Positions 30,942 to 44,668 of a stretch of 64,000 nt of DNA are shown piece by piece. Below the pieces are notes generated by a model. That model was not told where the DNA came from, searched no databases, and worked only from the letters and a program-made list of their open reading frames with translations. The stretch's first letter is position 1, and the number at the start of each line of letters is the position of its first letter. Both the position numbers and the translations under genes were made by a program. The stretch covers positions 1 to 64,000 of the forward strand of contig CACJCN010000001.1 of the NCBI GenBank assembly GCA_902591925.1. The letters run 5' to 3'. Source of the DNA: an uncultured SAR86 cluster bacterium. Lineage in GTDB: Bacteria > Pseudomonadota > Gammaproteobacteria > Magnimaribacterales > D2472.

Positions 30942-31237
30942 TAGTTAATACCCTCAAATTGAATGTCAGAATCTTCGCTTATAGAAACAAAAGCTTTTTT
31001 GTAATCTGATTTTTTATAAGCCCCAAATCTATTTCTTTTTGTTTTTCCTTTCATAATAGAAGTAGTAACATTTAAGACTTCTACTTTGAATAATTCTTCA
31101 ACTGCTTGTTTTATCTCTCTTTTATTTGCTGAAAGATCAACTTTAAAAACAACTTGCTTCATTTTTTCTCCAAGTTGTGCTGTTTGCTCAGTAATTATTG
31201 GTGATTTAATTAATGTATATAGTTTTTCTTTACCCAT
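30941..31237 (-). CDS. rplW: 50S ribosomal protein L23
   Basis: L23 is the main trigger-factor and SRP docking protein at the exit tunnel. The 98 aa start [21 protein letters not shown] and include [28 protein letters not shown], the family core. It overlaps the end of rplD by 8 bp and rplB by one base, so it is tightly coupled within the S10 operon. Confidence 0.97.
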   Translation of the reverse strand: MGKEKLYTLIKSPIITEQTAQLGEKMKQVVFKVDLSANKREIKQAVEELFKVEVLNVTTSIMKGKTKRNRFGAYKKSDYKKAFVSISEDSDIQFEGIN

Positions 31238-31844
31238 TAATCCACTCCTCTATTTGTTTTAAAGCTTCTCCAGTTACAGCAACTTTTTGAGGTTTTAAAA
31301 GATTAATTGGATTTATTTCTCTCACAGTTATCACATCGACATTAGGTATGTTTCTAGCTGAAAGATATAAATTCATATCAAGTTCATCTGTAATAATTAA
31401 AACTTTACTAAGAGAGAATTCATTTAAAAAATTAGCAACTTCCTTGGTTTTAGGTTTCTTTAAAGTTGGTTTTTCAATGGCGACCAGTCTATTTTGTCTT
31501 ACTAATTCAGAAAAAATTGATTTGATAGCAGCACGATACATTTTTTTATTAATTTTTTTACTGAAATCTCTGGGTCTTGAGGCAAATGTTACACCTCCGC
31601 CTCTCCACAATGGACTTCTAATGGTACCCGCTCTTGCTCTGCCAGTACCCTTTTGCCTGTATGGTTTTTTACCCCCACCTCTAACTTCAGACCTATTTTT
31701 TTGTTTTGCACTGCCTTGTCGCGATGATGCCAAGAAACTCACAACGGCTTGATGTATTAAGGATTCATTAAACTCCTTACTAAAAACATCATTTGATATA
31801 GAAATATCTTTATTTTTTGTATTTGATAGAAGCTCTATTTTCAT
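31230..31844 (-). CDS. rplD: 50S ribosomal protein L4
   Basis: L4 lines the exit tunnel and, in E. coli, represses the S10 operon by both attenuation and translation control. The 204 aa carry SSRQGSAKQKNRSEVRGGGKKPYRQKGTGRARAG, the conserved loop that enters the tunnel, and GALKQIEE-like C-terminal residues. The start overlaps the rplC stop (ATGA). The rpsJ leader here is too short for the E. coli type of L4 control, so L4 regulation is doubtful. Confidence 0.97.
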   Translation of the reverse strand: MKIELLSNTKNKDISISNDVFSKEFNESLIHQAVVSFLASSRQGSAKQKNRSEVRGGGKKPYRQKGTGRARAGTIRSPLWRGGGVTFASRPRDFSKKINKKMYRAAIKSIFSELVRQNRLVAIEKPTLKKPKTKEVANFLNEFSLSKVLIITDELDMNLYLSARNIPNVDVITVREINPINLLKPQKVAVTGEALKQIEEWING

Positions 31845-32470
31845 GATTTCTTATTAGATGGTTTAATTTTTAGTTCTGAGCCATTGAACCCAGGAACAGC
31901 TCCTTTGATATAAATAACGTTATTTGCAACGTCCATATCAACTATCTTTAAACTTTGCACAGTTTTTTGCACATTACCCATGTGACCTGACATTTTCTTT
32001 CCCTTCCAAACTCGCCCGGGAGTTTGGCATTGCCCAATAGAACCATGAGCTCTATGAGCTAGTGAGTTTCCGTGAGTAGCATCTTGCATAGAAAAATTAT
32101 GTCGTTTGATGACACCTGCATAACCTTTACCTTTAGATGTTCCAGTAACATCAACGTACTGACCAACCTCAAACATATCAGCTGTGAGATGAGCTCCTAT
32201 TTCATAATTTTCAATATCATCAGACTTAAACTCAGCAAGGCTGCCTGGATTAATATTAATTTTCTTAAAAAATTCAGATTGTGATTTTGGTAAATTATTA
32301 GATTTTGTTGTTTTGGATACTAAAAGTGCGTTATAACCATTTTTGTCAGAAGTTTTTTTTCCAGCAACAAAATTGCCACACACAGAAACTGCAGTTACAG
32401 GAACTGATTCGCCGTCTTCAAGAAAAAGACGTGACATACCAGATTTTTTTCCTATCAAGCCTATGCTCAA
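31841..32470 (-). CDS. rplC: 50S ribosomal protein L3
   Basis: L3 is an early 50S assembly protein reaching the peptidyl-transferase centre. It begins MSIGLIGKKSGMSRLFLEDG. The long loop segment has GTSKGKGYAGVIKRHNF and GSIGQCQTPGRVWKGKKMSGHMG, diagnostic of L3. The 209 aa equal E. coli. The start is TTG (32470-32468) behind a good AAGGAG site; no ATG is available near the conserved start. The 55-bp gap after rpsJ can form a small hairpin (GGG/CCC). Confidence 0.97.
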   Translation of the reverse strand: MSIGLIGKKSGMSRLFLEDGESVPVTAVSVCGNFVAGKKTSDKNGYNALLVSKTTKSNNLPKSQSEFFKKININPGSLAEFKSDDIENYEIGAHLTADMFEVGQYVDVTGTSKGKGYAGVIKRHNFSMQDATHGNSLAHRAHGSIGQCQTPGRVWKGKKMSGHMGNVQKTVQSLKIVDMDVANNVIYIKGAVPGFNGSELKIKPSNKKS

Positions 32471-32525
32471 TTTCTTCTCCTTTTACGGGGCTACAAACCC
32501 TCTATGGCCGCATTCGCGTTAAAAT

Positions 32526-32840
32526 TTATTGTCCTAAGCTTATTTGAACATCTACCCCGGAAGATAGATCAAGTTTCATTAAAGCATCAACTGTTTTATC
32601 AGTTGGTTTGACAATGTCCATCAATCTTTTATATGTAACAATTTCATACTGATCTCTAGCATCTTTATCTTTATGCGGTGATATCAGTACTGTTGTTCTT
32701 TCTTTTTTAACTGGCAATGGGATAGGTCCGTTAATTACTGCTCCTGTTTTTTTCACAGTTTCAACAATTAGTTTTGCAGATGCATCAATTAATCTGTAAT
32801 CAAAAGCTTTCAGCCTAATTCTTATTGATTGATTCTCCAT
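32526..32840 (-). CDS. rpsJ: 30S ribosomal protein S10
   Basis: S10 (NusE) works in the 30S head and in NusB-dependent antitermination. The 104 aa start [34 protein letters not shown] and include [30 protein letters not shown], both diagnostic. It is the first gene of the S10 operon, with its own strong promoter 65 bp upstream. EF-G is the next upstream gene; the usual tufA between them is missing. Confidence 0.98.
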   Translation of the reverse strand: MENQSIRIRLKAFDYRLIDASAKLIVETVKKTGAVINGPIPLPVKKERTTVLISPHKDKDARDQYEIVTYKRLMDIVKPTDKTVDALMKLDLSSGVDVQISLGQ

Positions 32841-32904
32841 TTACCCTATTTTTATACCTTTTTAAAAAAAACTTTTACATCCTACAAATCGCAAAATGTG
32901 GCGT

Positions 32905-32934
32905 ATTCTAAGCCCCTAAGAGCAGTACTGTCAA
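32905..32934 (-). promoter_or_regulatory. S10 operon promoter
   Basis: Minus strand TTGACA (32934-32929), an 18-base spacer and TAGAAT (32910-32905) form a near-consensus sigma-70 promoter followed by a GC-rich discriminator (ACGCC). Transcription would begin near 32898, leaving a leader of about 58 nt before rpsJ. The -35 overlaps a near-perfect dyad (ACTGTTCAA with TTGACAGT), the only hairpin-like element after fusA. Confidence 0.85.
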
Positions 32935-32964
32935 CTTTATTGAACAGTTTTATTTATATTGTTT

Positions 32965-35067
32965 TTAGGATGTTTTTAGCTGTTCAGCAATATTATTTGG
33001 AACTTCGCCATATTTTGTAAATTCCATAGTAAAAGTTGCTCTACCTTGGGTCTGTGATCTTAAATCAGTAGCATATCCAAACATTTCAGCTAGAGGCACT
33101 TCAGAAGAAACTTCTTTGCCAGAAGTGATGTCATCCATACCAAGAATGATTCCCCTTCTTCTGTTTAAATCACCAACAACATCACCCATATGCTCCTCTG
33201 GTGTCACAACAACAACTTTCATTATTGGTTCAAGCAAAGCTGGTTTAGCCTTTGAGGCTCCATCTTTTAATGCCATAGAGCCTGCAATCTTGAATGCCAT
33301 TTCATTTGAATCAACATCATGGAAGGAGCCATCATATAAAGTTGCTCTCAATGCTAATAGAGGATATCCAGCTATTACTCCATTTTGCATTTGCTCCTGA
33401 ATTCCTTTATTAACAGCAGGTATATATTCTTTAGGGATAACTCCGCCTACGATCTTATCAACGAATTCATATTCGTCATCTAAGCCCAAAGGCTCTAACT
33501 TCAGCCAAACATGACCATATTGACCTTTACCACCACTTTGTCTGACAAATTTACCTTCAATTTCTACTGTTTCTTTTATAGTTTCTCTATAAGCTACCTG
33601 AGGTTTCCCTATATTTGCTTCGACTGAAAATTCTCTTTTCATTCTATCGACAAGTACGTCTAAATGAAGCTCACCCATGCCTGAAATTATTGTTTGTCCA
33701 GATTCTTCATCACTTGCAACACGGAATGAAGGATCCTCTTGTGCAAGCTTACCGAGAGCCAAGGACATTTTTTCTTGGTCTTGTTTTGACTTTGGTTCTA
33801 CGGCAACTGAGATGACCGGTTCAGGGAAATCCATTTTTTCAAGGATAATCGGCTTATTTGCATCTGATAAAGTATCTCCGGTTGTAATATCTTTTAGTCC
33901 AATACAAGCAGCAATATCTCCAGCCCTAACCTCTTTAATTTCTTCTCTGTTATTTGAGTGCATCTGGACCATTCTTCCCACACGCTCTTTTTTAGACTTA
34001 GTTGTATTTAATACACCATCACCAACATTTAAAACACCAGAATAGACTCGAATGAAAGTAAGGGTTCCAACAAATGGATCAGTAGCGATCTTAAATGCTA
34101 GTGCAGAAAAAGGTTCATCATCAGATGATGATCTTGAATCAATTTCATCATCTTCATCTGAATTGTTTGGTATGACCCCCTCTATAGCTTTAACTTCATC
34201 TGGAGCTGGTAGAAAGTCAATAACAGCATCTAAAACAGCTTGAACACCCTTATTTTTAAATGCAGAACCACATAGCGCTAATATTACTTCGTTCGCAAGA
34301 GATCTAATTCTTAATCCTTCTTTAATTTGATCTGGTGTTAATTCTCCTGACTCTAAGTATGCATCCATAAGATCTTCGCTTGCCTCAGCTGCAGCTTCTA
34401 ACATTTCTTCTCTTAATTTTGAGCATTTATCCATTAAATCATCTGGTATCTCTTTTGAATCAAATGTAAGACCCTGATCATCTTCATTCCAATAAATAGC
34501 TCTCATATTTATTAAATCAACAACACCCTTAAAATCTTCTTCAGCTCCGATGTTATATTGAATTGGTATTACATTTGCTTGTAATCTGTCTTTAATTTGA
34601 TCAACTACCCTTTCAAAGTTAGCACCTGCTCTATCCATTTTGTTAACAAATACGATCCTAGGCACCTCATATCTATTAGCTTGTCTCCATACCGTTTCCG
34701 ATTGAGGCTCAACACCAGAAGTTCCACAAAAAACAACTACAGCACCATCCAATACTCTTAAAGATCTTTCTACCTCAATAGTAAAATCTACGTGACCTGG
34801 TGTATCAATAATATTTATTCTATGTTGAGGATATTGCTGCTCCATACCACTCCAGAAACAAGTAGTAGCCGCAGATGTAATTGTTATTCCCCTTTCCTGC
34901 TCCTGTTCCATCCAATCCATTACAGCAGCACCATCGTGTACTTCTCCAATTTTATGAGAAAGACCTGTATAAAATAAAACTCTTTCAGTAGTTGTAGTCT
35001 TACCAGCGTCAACATGGGCACATATACCAACGTTTCTATATTTGTTTAAAACAGTATCTCTAGCCAT
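32965..35067 (-). CDS. fusA: Elongation factor G
   Basis: EF-G catalyses translocation and ribosome recycling. The 700 aa begin [35 protein letters not shown] (G1). They continue with [14 protein letters not shown] (switch I), [17 protein letters not shown] (G3) and VNKMDRAGA (G4), and domain IV carries [15 protein letters not shown]. It is third in rpsL-rpsG-fusA, 12 bp after rpsG. No tuf gene follows it. Confidence 0.99.
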   Translation of the reverse strand: MARDTVLNKYRNVGICAHVDAGKTTTTERVLFYTGLSHKIGEVHDGAAVMDWMEQEQERGITITSAATTCFWSGMEQQYPQHRINIIDTPGHVDFTIEVERSLRVLDGAVVVFCGTSGVEPQSETVWRQANRYEVPRIVFVNKMDRAGANFERVVDQIKDRLQANVIPIQYNIGAEEDFKGVVDLINMRAIYWNEDDQGLTFDSKEIPDDLMDKCSKLREEMLEAAAEASEDLMDAYLESGELTPDQIKEGLRIRSLANEVILALCGSAFKNKGVQAVLDAVIDFLPAPDEVKAIEGVIPNNSDEDDEIDSRSSSDDEPFSALAFKIATDPFVGTLTFIRVYSGVLNVGDGVLNTTKSKKERVGRMVQMHSNNREEIKEVRAGDIAACIGLKDITTGDTLSDANKPIILEKMDFPEPVISVAVEPKSKQDQEKMSLALGKLAQEDPSFRVASDEESGQTIISGMGELHLDVLVDRMKREFSVEANIGKPQVAYRETIKETVEIEGKFVRQSGGKGQYGHVWLKLEPLGLDDEYEFVDKIVGGVIPKEYIPAVNKGIQEQMQNGVIAGYPLLALRATLYDGSFHDVDSNEMAFKIAGSMALKDGASKAKPALLEPIMKVVVVTPEEHMGDVVGDLNRRRGIILGMDDITSGKEVSSEVPLAEMFGYATDLRSQTQGRATFTMEFTKYGEVPNNIAEQLKTS

Positions 35068-35079
35068 AACTACTTTTGA

Positions 35080-35924
<845 letters not shown>

Positions 35925-35947
35925 ATTAATTTCTTGTATAGGCGGCG

Positions 35948-35976
35948 ATTTTATAGAGCATAAGGTTAATGGTCAA
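35948..35976 (-). promoter_or_regulatory. str operon promoter (rpsL-rpsG-fusA)
   Basis: Minus strand TTGACC (35976-35971), a 17-base spacer and TAAAAT (35953-35948) with a GC-rich discriminator CGCCGCC just after. The -35 begins three bases after the rpoC stop. No intrinsic terminator separates rpoC from rpsL, so read-through probably adds to this promoter. Confidence 0.8.
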
Positions 35977-35978
35977 CA

Positions 35979-38900
35979 TTATTCTTCATCATTTTCTTGA
36001 AGCTCTTGCCTTAATGCTGCTTCAATATCTTCATCTGACAATGTGCTCTCTTCAAACTCACCTATTTTTTTGTTTCTTAGTTTGTCATGAAATTCCATAC
36101 CAGTACCAGCAGGTATCAGTCTTCCAACAACAACATTTTCTTTAAGGCCTCTTAAATGATCTTTTTTGCCTGTAACAGCAGCCTCAGTTAATACTCTAGT
36201 AGTTTCTTGGAAAGACGCAGCAGATATAAATGAATCTGTTGCTAATGATGCCTTTGTTATACCAAGTAACACTCTTTCATATTCAGCAGGATTTTTTCCA
36301 TCAGCTTCAGCTTTTGAATTTTCTTCTTTCAATTCTGCATAGCTCACCTGATCACCTTGAATGAATTTTGTATCACCACCATCAATAACTAATGCTTTTC
36401 TAAGCATTTGTCTTAAAATAGTTTCAATATGCTTATCATTAATAGAAACTCCTTGAAGTCTGTATACGTCTTGAATTTCATTAACAATGAAGTTAGTTAA
36501 CTCAGGTATGCCTTTTAATCTTAATATATCATGAGGGCTTAAAGGACCTTCCGAAATTACATCGCCCTTATTAACTCTCTCTCCTTCAAAAACATTTAAA
36601 GTTCGATGTTTAGGAATTAGCATTTCTTTGTTTTGAGCTTTTTTAGATGCACCTTCAGGAGTTATTACTAGCCTAACTTTTCCTTTTGTTTCTTTCCCAA
36701 ATGATATGACACCAGATTCTTCAGCCAGAACTGCAGCATCTTTTGGTGTTCTAGCTTCAAATAAATCTGCTACTCTTGGAAGTCCACCTGTAATATCTTT
36801 AGTTTTTGAGGCAACTAGAGGCATTCGAGCAATCACTTCGCCAGCAGATATTTTTTGACCATTCACAAGGTTTACAAGTCCTCCAGCAGGTAATGGATAT
36901 ACTGCTGGTTGTTTAAAATCTCCAATTAAAACTGGCTTACCTTTTGAATCTACAATTTCAATCGTTGGACTCATGTCTCTACCTGCTGAGGTTCTGTCAG
37001 CAACTTCAATGATCTCAACACTTGATAAACCTGTTAATTCATCGAGCTGTTCTCTTACAGTTATTCCGTCTTGTATGTCAGTAAATTTAACTTTACCAGA
37101 AGTTTCTGAGATTATGGGTCTCGTATATGGATCCCATGATGCTATTCTAATACCCTCCTCTAGATCGGTCGAGTTTGCAACCTCCAAAGTAGCTCCATAT
37201 GGAACCTTGTATTGTTCAATAATTTTCCCATTAGAGTCTGATATTGAACACATGGCATTTCTTGATACAACAACTTCAAGTTTGTCTTTATTTGTAACTG
37301 TTTTAATGTCATCCGAAAAGCTCACAACTCCAGAATTTTTATTAAAAATTGCATTTTCTTCAGATGAGCTTGATGCAGCACCACCAATATGGAATGTCCT
37401 CATTGTTAGCTGAGTTCCAGGCTCTCCAATAGATTGTGCAGCAACAACCCCTACAGCTTCACCTCTGTGAACCAAATGACCTCTTGCAAGATCTCTTCCA
37501 TAACAATTAGCACATACTCCTATAGGAGCATCACATGTCATTGGGGATCTGATTTTTAAGCTAGATATGTTCAATTCTTCTATGATAACTAGAGCATCTT
37601 CATCAAGCATTGTGTTAACTGGGAAAATTTCTTTTCCATCAGCATCAACTATTGGCTCTGCAATTACTCTTCCCAAAATTCTATCAGTAAGAGGCTGAAT
37701 AATTTCTCCACCATCAATGATTGAAGTGACAGTTATCGACTCAGTTGTACCACAATCTTCAATGTTTATAACTGAATCCATTGATACGTCACATAACCTT
37801 CTTGTCAGATATCCTGAGTTAGCAGTTTTTAAAGCAGTATCTGCTAAGCCCTTTCTGGCTCCATGAGTTGATATAAAGTATTGAAGAACAGACAAGCCTT
37901 CTCTAAAGTTTGCTGTAATAGGAGTTTCAATAATCGATCCATCTGGTTTAGACATTAATCCTCTCATACCTGAAAGCTGTCTAATTTGAGCAGGTGAACC
38001 CCTTGCACCTGAATCTGCATAAATATAAACAGAATTAAAAGATGACTGATCTACATTTTCTCCATCGGGATTTTTAACAGTTTCTGAACTAATTTTTTCC
38101 ATCATTGCTTTTGCAACTTGTTCATTAGCTCTAGACCAAATATCGATTACCTTATTGTATCTTTCTCCTCTTGTTACTAGACCAGAGTCAAATTGTTTTT
38201 CAATCGCTTTTACTTCTTTTTCTGATGAATCAATGATGCTTGCTTTTTCTTCAGGAATAACAAAATCATTGACGCCAATAGAGGAGCCAGACCTAGTCGA
38301 AAAATCAAAACCAAGATACATTAGTTGGTCTGCAAATATTACTGTTTTCTTAAGTCCAGCTTTTCTATATGAAGTATCAACTAATTTTGATACTGTTTTC
38401 TTGTTTAAAACAGTATTAATGTTTTTAAAACCAACTTCAGCAGGAGTTATTCTCCATATTAAGATACGTCCAACTGTGGTTTCTTCAATTGATGTATCTC
38501 CACTTTCATGAGTAATTCTAACTTTTACAGGTGAATGAATTTCTAAATTTTCTGTTTCGTATGCTCTTAAGACCTCATCAGCATTACTGAATGTTCGTCC
38601 ACCACCATTAGCGTTAGCGTTATCTCTTGTCATGTAGTAAAGTCCAAGAACTACATCTTGAGTAGGATTAATGATAGGTGATCCATCTGCTGGAGAGAGA
38701 ATATTATTGGTTGACATCATTAAAGCTCTGGCTTCAAGCTGCGCCTCCAATGTTAATGGGACATGGACAGCCATCTGGTCACCATCAAAGTCAGCGTTAA
38801 ATGCTACACAAACAAGAGGATGTAACTGAATTGCTTTACCCTCAATTAATTTTGGTTCAAAAGCTTGTAGACCAAGTCTATGAAGAGTTGGTGCCCTGTT

Positions 38901-40163
38901 TAACAAAACTGGGTGTTCTCTAATTACTTCTTCGAGCACTTCCCAAACTTCTGGAGTTTCTCTTTCAACAAGTTTTTTTGCAGCTTTGATTGTAGTTGCA
39001 AGCTCCCTATTCTCTAACTTTCCATAGACAAAAGGTTTAAATAATTCTAATGCCATCTTCTTAGGTAACCCGCATTGATGTAATTTCAAATTAGGGCCAG
39101 CAACAATTACAGATCTTCCAGAATAATCAACTCTTTTTCCAAGTAAGTTTTGTCTAAATCTTCCACCTTTTCCTTTAATCATGTCAGCAAGAGATTTTAA
39201 AGGTCTCTTATTTGTACCAGTTATAACTCTTCCTCTTCGTCCATTATCTAAGAGAGCGTCAACTGACTCTTGAAGCATTCTTTTTTCATTTCTAACAATA
39301 ATTTCAGGAGCATTAAGTTCCAATAATCTTTTTAATCTATTATTTCTGTTAATAACTCTTCTATAGAGATCGTTGAGATCAGAAGTTGCAAATCTTCCAC
39401 CTTCTAGGGGTACTAAAGGTCTTAAATCTGGTGGTAAAACTGGAAGAACATTCATTATCATCCATTCAGGCTTATTTCCAGAATTGTTAAAAGCTTCTAA
39501 TAGTTTCAATCTCTTTGAAAATTTCTTTAGTTTTGTTTCTGAATTTGTTTGTGGAATTTCTTCTCTAATAATTCTAATCTCATCATCTATATCAAGCTCT
39601 TCAAGCAGTATTTGCACTGCTTCAGCACCCATTCCAGCAGAGAATTCGTCTCCAAACTCCTCGTATTTTTCTACCCACTCCTCCTCAGTAAGGATTTGTC
39701 CTTTTTCTAATTCAGTAAGTCCAGGATCAGTAACTATATAACTTTCAAAATATAAGACTCTTTCTATTTCTCTTAGAGTCACATTAAGTAACAAACCAAT
39801 TCTTGATGGTAAAGATTTAAGGAACCAAATATGTGCAACTGGCGCTGCAAGATCAATGTGACCCATTCTTTCTCTTCTAACTTTTGCTAGAGTTACTTCA
39901 ACACCACATTTCTCACAGACAACACCTCTGTGTTTCATTCTTTTATATTTACCACAGATACATTCGTAATCTTTAACAGGCCCAAATATCTTTGCACAAA
40001 ATAAACCATCTCTCTCAGGCTTAAATGTTCTGTAGTTTATTGTTTCAGGTTTCTTCACTTCACCAAAGGACCAAGATTTAATTACTTGAGGAGAGGCTAA
40101 GCCTGCAGAGATTGTTGTGAAGTCCTCTTGACCAGTTTTTAAAGAATTTAATAAGTCTTTCAA
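35979..40163 (-). CDS. rpoC: RNA polymerase beta' subunit
   Basis: Beta' carries the catalytic Mg2+ and the clamp. The 1394 aa match E. coli (1407). Seen are the N-terminal zinc ribbon (CICGKYKR...CEKCGVE), [15 protein letters not shown] with the three catalytic Asp near residue 460, the bridge helix/trigger loop part [19 protein letters not shown], and the second zinc cluster [12 protein letters not shown]. The start is TTG (40163-40161) with a GGAG site. It lies 9 bp after rpoB. Confidence 0.99.
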   Translation of the reverse strand: MKDLLNSLKTGQEDFTTISAGLASPQVIKSWSFGEVKKPETINYRTFKPERDGLFCAKIFGPVKDYECICGKYKRMKHRGVVCEKCGVEVTLAKVRRERMGHIDLAAPVAHIWFLKSLPSRIGLLLNVTLREIERVLYFESYIVTDPGLTELEKGQILTEEEWVEKYEEFGDEFSAGMGAEAVQILLEELDIDDEIRIIREEIPQTNSETKLKKFSKRLKLLEAFNNSGNKPEWMIMNVLPVLPPDLRPLVPLEGGRFATSDLNDLYRRVINRNNRLKRLLELNAPEIIVRNEKRMLQESVDALLDNGRRGRVITGTNKRPLKSLADMIKGKGGRFRQNLLGKRVDYSGRSVIVAGPNLKLHQCGLPKKMALELFKPFVYGKLENRELATTIKAAKKLVERETPEVWEVLEEVIREHPVLLNRAPTLHRLGLQAFEPKLIEGKAIQLHPLVCVAFNADFDGDQMAVHVPLTLEAQLEARALMMSTNNILSPADGSPIINPTQDVVLGLYYMTRDNANANGGGRTFSNADEVLRAYETENLEIHSPVKVRITHESGDTSIEETTVGRILIWRITPAEVGFKNINTVLNKKTVSKLVDTSYRKAGLKKTVIFADQLMYLGFDFSTRSGSSIGVNDFVIPEEKASIIDSSEKEVKAIEKQFDSGLVTRGERYNKVIDIWSRANEQVAKAMMEKISSETVKNPDGENVDQSSFNSVYIYADSGARGSPAQIRQLSGMRGLMSKPDGSIIETPITANFREGLSVLQYFISTHGARKGLADTALKTANSGYLTRRLCDVSMDSVINIEDCGTTESITVTSIIDGGEIIQPLTDRILGRVIAEPIVDADGKEIFPVNTMLDEDALVIIEELNISSLKIRSPMTCDAPIGVCANCYGRDLARGHLVHRGEAVGVVAAQSIGEPGTQLTMRTFHIGGAASSSSEENAIFNKNSGVVSFSDDIKTVTNKDKLEVVVSRNAMCSISDSNGKIIEQYKVPYGATLEVANSTDLEEGIRIASWDPYTRPIISETSGKVKFTDIQDGITVREQLDELTGLSSVEIIEVADRTSAGRDMSPTIEIVDSKGKPVLIGDFKQPAVYPLPAGGLVNLVNGQKISAGEVIARMPLVASKTKDITGGLPRVADLFEARTPKDAAVLAEESGVISFGKETKGKVRLVITPEGASKKAQNKEMLIPKHRTLNVFEGERVNKGDVISEGPLSPHDILRLKGIPELTNFIVNEIQDVYRLQGVSINDKHIETILRQMLRKALVIDGGDTKFIQGDQVSYAELKEENSKAEADGKNPAEYERVLLGITKASLATDSFISAASFQETTRVLTEAAVTGKKDHLRGLKENVVVGRLIPAGTGMEFHDKLRNKKIGEFEESTLSDEDIEAALRQELQENDEE

Positions 40164-40172
40164 TTTATTCTC

Positions 40173-43100
40173 CTAATTTTCTAAATCTAATTCGATGTTA
40201 ATTCCTAAAGATTTAATCTCTTTGCTTAAAACGTTAAATGATTCTGGAACATTGGCATCCATTTCATAACTTCCATCTACGATATTTTTATACATTTTCG
40301 TTCTTCCAGATACATCGTCAGATTTAACAGTAAGCATTTCTTGAAGAGTGTATGAAGCTCCATAGGCCTCAAGCGCCCAGACCTCCATTTCACCAAATCT
40401 TTGACCTCCAAACTGAGCTTTACCACCAAGTGGTTGTTGTGTAACAAGGCTGTATGATCCGGTTGATCTAGCGTGCATTTTGTCATCAACTAAGTGGTTC
40501 AATTTAATCATGTACATATAACCAACCGTTACAGGCCTGTCAAATTTAGATCCAGTTCTTCCATCATAAAGACTAATCTGACCTGATTCTGGAATGTCTG
40601 CAAGCTTAAGAAGATCTTTAATTTCACTTTCTTTTGCGCCATCAAAAACCGGAGTAGCAATTGGTAAGCCATCTCTAAGATTTTCAGCAAGCTCATTAAT
40701 TTCAGTATTATTAAGTGAGTTAATATCTTCTTTATTCGCAGCATTTTGGTTATATAGTTTATCCAAATAAGATTTGAGTTCTGCTGGTTTTGCATTATCT
40801 TTAATCATTTTATCTATTTTTCTTCCTATACCTTTTGCAGCAGATCCCATATGTGTTTCAAGTATCTGACCAACGTTCATTCTTGAAGGAACTCCTAGAG
40901 GATTTAAAACAATATCAACTGGATTTCCTTTTTCATCATAAGGCATATCCTCAACAGGCATGATTTCAGAAATAACACCTTTGTTTCCATGTCTTCCTGC
41001 CATTTTATCTCCAGGCTGAATTCTTCTTTTAATTGCCAAAAAGACTTTCACAATTTTAATTACGCCTGGTGCTAAATCATGACCCCTAGTAATTTTTGCA
41101 ACTTTTTCCTCATATCTTGCTTTAATATCTTTGATATATTGCTTATATGAGGTTTCTGTTTCTTCAATTACAGTATTAACAGAATCATCGCTGGTTCTAA
41201 GAGAGAAAATATCATTTAGTTTAAAAGATTCTAGTTTTTCATAAGAGAGAACCTCTCCTTTTTTTACGCCATTTCCTTTGACTATTTTTTTAGACTTTAG
41301 GAGCTCACACAGTCTAGTTTTAGTCGCTTGTTCTACAACACCCGCCTCTTCATCAGCATCTTTTTTCGACTGATCAAGATGATCTTGCTCAATTGCTTGA
41401 GTCCTTTCATCTTTTTCAACACCATCTCTAGTGAAGACTTCAACACCTATTACTGTGCCTTTTGAACTTGATCTCTGAGATGTGTCTTTTACATCAGAAG
41501 CCTTTTCTCCAAAAATTGCTCTTAACAATTTTTCTTCAGGAGAAAGTTGAGTCTCACCTTTAGGTGTAATCTTTCCTACTAAAATATCTCCTGGCTCAAC
41601 TTCAGCGCCAACATATACAATTCCGCATTCATCGAGCTTGTTTAATGAGCCTTCTCCAACATTTGGAATATCTGCTGTAATTTCTTCTGAACCAAGCTTT
41701 GTATCTCTGGCAATACAAACTATTTCCTGAATATGAATTGATGTGAATCTATCTTCTCTTGCAACTTTCTCAGATATTAAAATTGAGTCCTCAAAGTTGT
41801 ATCCATTCCAAGGCATAAAGGCAATTCTGATATTTTGACCTAGTGCTAATTCCCCATTATCAACAGAGGGTCCGTCAGCAAGAATATCGTCTTTTTTAAC
41901 GACATCACCTGCTTTTACAATCGGACGTTGATTAATACAAGTGTTCTGATTTGATCTTGTATATTTAATTAGATTATAGACATCTGAAGCAGTTTTAGAC
42001 TTCTTATCGGTTACACGAACAACAATTCTTGAAGCGTCAACGCTTTCTACAACTCCTGAATTTTTAGCAACAATGCAGACTCCAGAATCTCGTGCTACAA
42101 CAGTTTCTAATCCAGTTCCTACTAGTGGCTTCTCAGCTCTAAGGACTGGAACTGCTTGTCGTTGCATATTAGATCCCATTAAAGCTCTGTTAGCGTCATC
42201 GTGCTCTAGGAATGGTATTAAAGAAGCAGCAATTGAAACAACTTGCTGTGGAGATACATCCATTAAATCAATTCTGTCTGGGGACATTAACTCAAATTCA
42301 TTTGCATGCCTTACAGCAACAAGATCATCCACAAATCGATTGTTTTTATCAAGCATTACATTTGCTTGAGCAATAACGTGCTCAGCCTCATCAATTGCAG
42401 ACAAATATATGATTTCATCTGTAACCTTGCCTTTTGATACTTTTCTATAGGGAGTTTCAATAAAACCATATTGATTTGTTCTTGAATATGATGCAAAAGA
42501 ATTAATTAATCCAATATTTGGTCCTTCTGGAGTTTCAATTGGACAAACTCTTCCATAATGAGTCGGATGGACATCACGAACCTCAAAACCAGCTCTTTCT
42601 CGTGTTAAACCTCCAGGACCTAGAGCAGATACTCTTCTTTTGTGAGTAATTTCAGACAATGGATTGTTTTGATCCATAAATTGAGACAACTGACTCGAAC
42701 CAAAGAACTCTTTAATAGCAGCAGTTACAGGTTTTGCATTAATTAAATCTTGTGGTCCAAGTTCATCAGCCTCAGCCATACTGAGTCTTTCTCTCACAGC
42801 TCTTTCAACTCTTATTAAACCCACTCTAAACTGATTTGCAGTCATCTCACCAACAGACCTAACCCTCCTATTTCCAAGATGGTCTATATCATCGACAGTA
42901 TCATGACCATCACGAATATTAACGATACCTTTCATAACTTCTATGATGTCTTTCTTGTCTAAGACATGGGGGTTTTCTTTTTTGTCGTCAAGCCTCAATC
43001 TTCTATTGAATTTCATCCTTCCGACTTCTGAGAGATCATATCTGTCCTCATTAAAGAAAAGATTATTAAAAAGCGTTTCTGCAGAATCTTTGGTTGGTGG

Positions 43101-44234
43101 CTCACCTGGTCTCATCATCCTATAAATTTCAACCAAAGCTTCAAGTTTATTTGTTGTTGAGTCTGCTCTTAGTGTATTAGAAATATATGGTCCTTTATCT
43201 AGCTCATTTATATAAAGACACTTTAACTCTTTAATTTCATTCTCTTTAATTGCTGTTAAAACATTTTCATCTATTTCTGTATTTGCTGAGAATAAAACCT
43301 CACCTGTTTCTTTATTAAATATATCTTTTGATAAAACCTTTCCATACAAAAACTCTTCAGCTAAAGAGATCTCACTAGCTTTAGAGCCAGTAAGTTCTTT
43401 AATGTGTCTGGCTGTAATTCTTTTGCCAGCCTCAACATAAACTTTGCTTTTAACTTTAATATCAACAGATAATGTCTCTCCTCTTAATCTTTCAGGAATT
43501 AGGGCTGCCTTAACTGAATCTTTATCGAGTTTAAATATGTCTTCTTCGTAAAACTCTGACAATATTTCTTCAGTACCCATATCAAGTGCTCTTAGCATAA
43601 TAGTGGCTGGTATTTTTCTTCTTCTATCTATTCTGCTGAATAGAATATCTTTCGGATCAAATTCAAAATCAAGCCAAGACCCTCTGTATGGAATAATTCT
43701 TGCAGAATATAAAACCTTTCCTGAAGAATGAGTTTTACCTTTATCGTGATCATAAAAGACGCCTGGAGATCTATGTAATTGAGATACAACAACCCTTTCA
43801 GTTCCATTGATGATAAATGAAGCGTCATCAGTCATTAATGGCACTTCGCCCATAAATACTTCACCTTCTTTTATGTCTTTTACTTCTTCAAAATTTGAAT
43901 CTCTGTCAAATAAGACCAATTTAACCTTTATTCTTAGGGGTGCAGAATACGTCAATCCTTGAATTAAACATTCTTGAACGTCGTATGTGTTTTTGCCAAG
44001 TTCGTAAGAAACATATTCTAAGGCTGCATTGCCTGAAACACTTTTAATTGGAAATAAGGATTGAAAAACTTCCTCAAGTCCTTGTTTCTTTCTTGCTTCA
44101 GGTGCCACATCAGCTTGCAAAAATTCAGCATAAGAATTAGTTTGGGTTTCAATCAAGTTTGGCAGATCCATCACCTGAGCGAAGGTACCAAAATTCTTTC
44201 TTATTCTTTTCTTTTCTGTATAGCTATATGGCAT
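40173..44234 (-). CDS. rpoB: RNA polymerase beta subunit
   Basis: Beta forms the other half of the RNA polymerase cleft. The 1353 aa are near E. coli (1342). The rifampicin-pocket region reads [32 protein letters not shown], with the usual residues in place. Further hallmarks are [26 protein letters not shown] and [40 protein letters not shown]. It follows rplL by 32 bp in rplJ-rplL-rpoB-rpoC. Confidence 0.99.
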   Translation of the reverse strand: MPYSYTEKKRIRKNFGTFAQVMDLPNLIETQTNSYAEFLQADVAPEARKKQGLEEVFQSLFPIKSVSGNAALEYVSYELGKNTYDVQECLIQGLTYSAPLRIKVKLVLFDRDSNFEEVKDIKEGEVFMGEVPLMTDDASFIINGTERVVVSQLHRSPGVFYDHDKGKTHSSGKVLYSARIIPYRGSWLDFEFDPKDILFSRIDRRRKIPATIMLRALDMGTEEILSEFYEEDIFKLDKDSVKAALIPERLRGETLSVDIKVKSKVYVEAGKRITARHIKELTGSKASEISLAEEFLYGKVLSKDIFNKETGEVLFSANTEIDENVLTAIKENEIKELKCLYINELDKGPYISNTLRADSTTNKLEALVEIYRMMRPGEPPTKDSAETLFNNLFFNEDRYDLSEVGRMKFNRRLRLDDKKENPHVLDKKDIIEVMKGIVNIRDGHDTVDDIDHLGNRRVRSVGEMTANQFRVGLIRVERAVRERLSMAEADELGPQDLINAKPVTAAIKEFFGSSQLSQFMDQNNPLSEITHKRRVSALGPGGLTRERAGFEVRDVHPTHYGRVCPIETPEGPNIGLINSFASYSRTNQYGFIETPYRKVSKGKVTDEIIYLSAIDEAEHVIAQANVMLDKNNRFVDDLVAVRHANEFELMSPDRIDLMDVSPQQVVSIAASLIPFLEHDDANRALMGSNMQRQAVPVLRAEKPLVGTGLETVVARDSGVCIVAKNSGVVESVDASRIVVRVTDKKSKTASDVYNLIKYTRSNQNTCINQRPIVKAGDVVKKDDILADGPSVDNGELALGQNIRIAFMPWNGYNFEDSILISEKVAREDRFTSIHIQEIVCIARDTKLGSEEITADIPNVGEGSLNKLDECGIVYVGAEVEPGDILVGKITPKGETQLSPEEKLLRAIFGEKASDVKDTSQRSSSKGTVIGVEVFTRDGVEKDERTQAIEQDHLDQSKKDADEEAGVVEQATKTRLCELLKSKKIVKGNGVKKGEVLSYEKLESFKLNDIFSLRTSDDSVNTVIEETETSYKQYIKDIKARYEEKVAKITRGHDLAPGVIKIVKVFLAIKRRIQPGDKMAGRHGNKGVISEIMPVEDMPYDEKGNPVDIVLNPLGVPSRMNVGQILETHMGSAAKGIGRKIDKMIKDNAKPAELKSYLDKLYNQNAANKEDINSLNNTEINELAENLRDGLPIATPVFDGAKESEIKDLLKLADIPESGQISLYDGRTGSKFDRPVTVGYMYMIKLNHLVDDKMHARSTGSYSLVTQQPLGGKAQFGGQRFGEMEVWALEAYGASYTLQEMLTVKSDDVSGRTKMYKNIVDGSYEMDANVPESFNVLSKEIKSLGINIELDLEN

Positions 44235-44266
44235 AAATGCTTCCTTATTAATTTAATATGATCGTT

Positions 44267-44650
44267 CTACTTAAGTTCACCAGTAGCTCCAGCTTCAGTA
44301 AGCTTAGCTAACATCTCTTCGGCTTCCTCTTTTTTAACACCCTCTTTTAAAGTACTAGGTGCTCCATCAACCATATCTTTTGCTTCTTTTAAACCAAGTC
44401 CAGTTATAGCTCTTACAGCTTTAATAACTTGAACTTTTTGATCACCTGCTGCTGCTAAAACAACATCAAATGCATCTTTCTCTTCAGCTGCTGGAGCGTC
44501 ACCGTCTCCACCTACTGCTGCTGGTGCTGCTGCAACAGCTGCTGCTGCTGTAACACCAAATTTTTCTTCAATAGCAGAAATAAGATCTACCAGATCCATA
44601 ACTGACATTTCCTCTATTGCTTTTAAGATATCATCTTTATTAGTTGCCAT
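44267..44650 (-). CDS. rplL: 50S ribosomal protein L7/L12
   Basis: L7/L12 dimers form the flexible stalk that recruits translation GTPases. The N-terminal dimerisation part (about 1-35) is followed by an Ala-rich hinge ([18 protein letters not shown]). The C-terminal factor-binding domain has [39 protein letters not shown]. The 127 aa are near E. coli (121). It lies 18 bp after rplJ. Confidence 0.98.
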   Translation of the reverse strand: MATNKDDILKAIEEMSVMDLVDLISAIEEKFGVTAAAAVAAAPAAVGGDGDAPAAEEKDAFDVVLAAAGDQKVQVIKAVRAITGLGLKEAKDMVDGAPSTLKEGVKKEEAEEMLAKLTEAGATGELK

Positions 44651-44668
44651 TTTTATTCTCCTTATAAT

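Noticed and set aside
33677-34045. Long plus-strand ORFs inside fusA, rpoC, rpoB, dnaK and tuf (for example 36973-37413, 38155-38511, 42073-42369)
   Set aside because: They lie wholly antisense to well-conserved genes, have no ribosome site, and their translations are Ser/Leu-rich without domain features. They are frame shadows.
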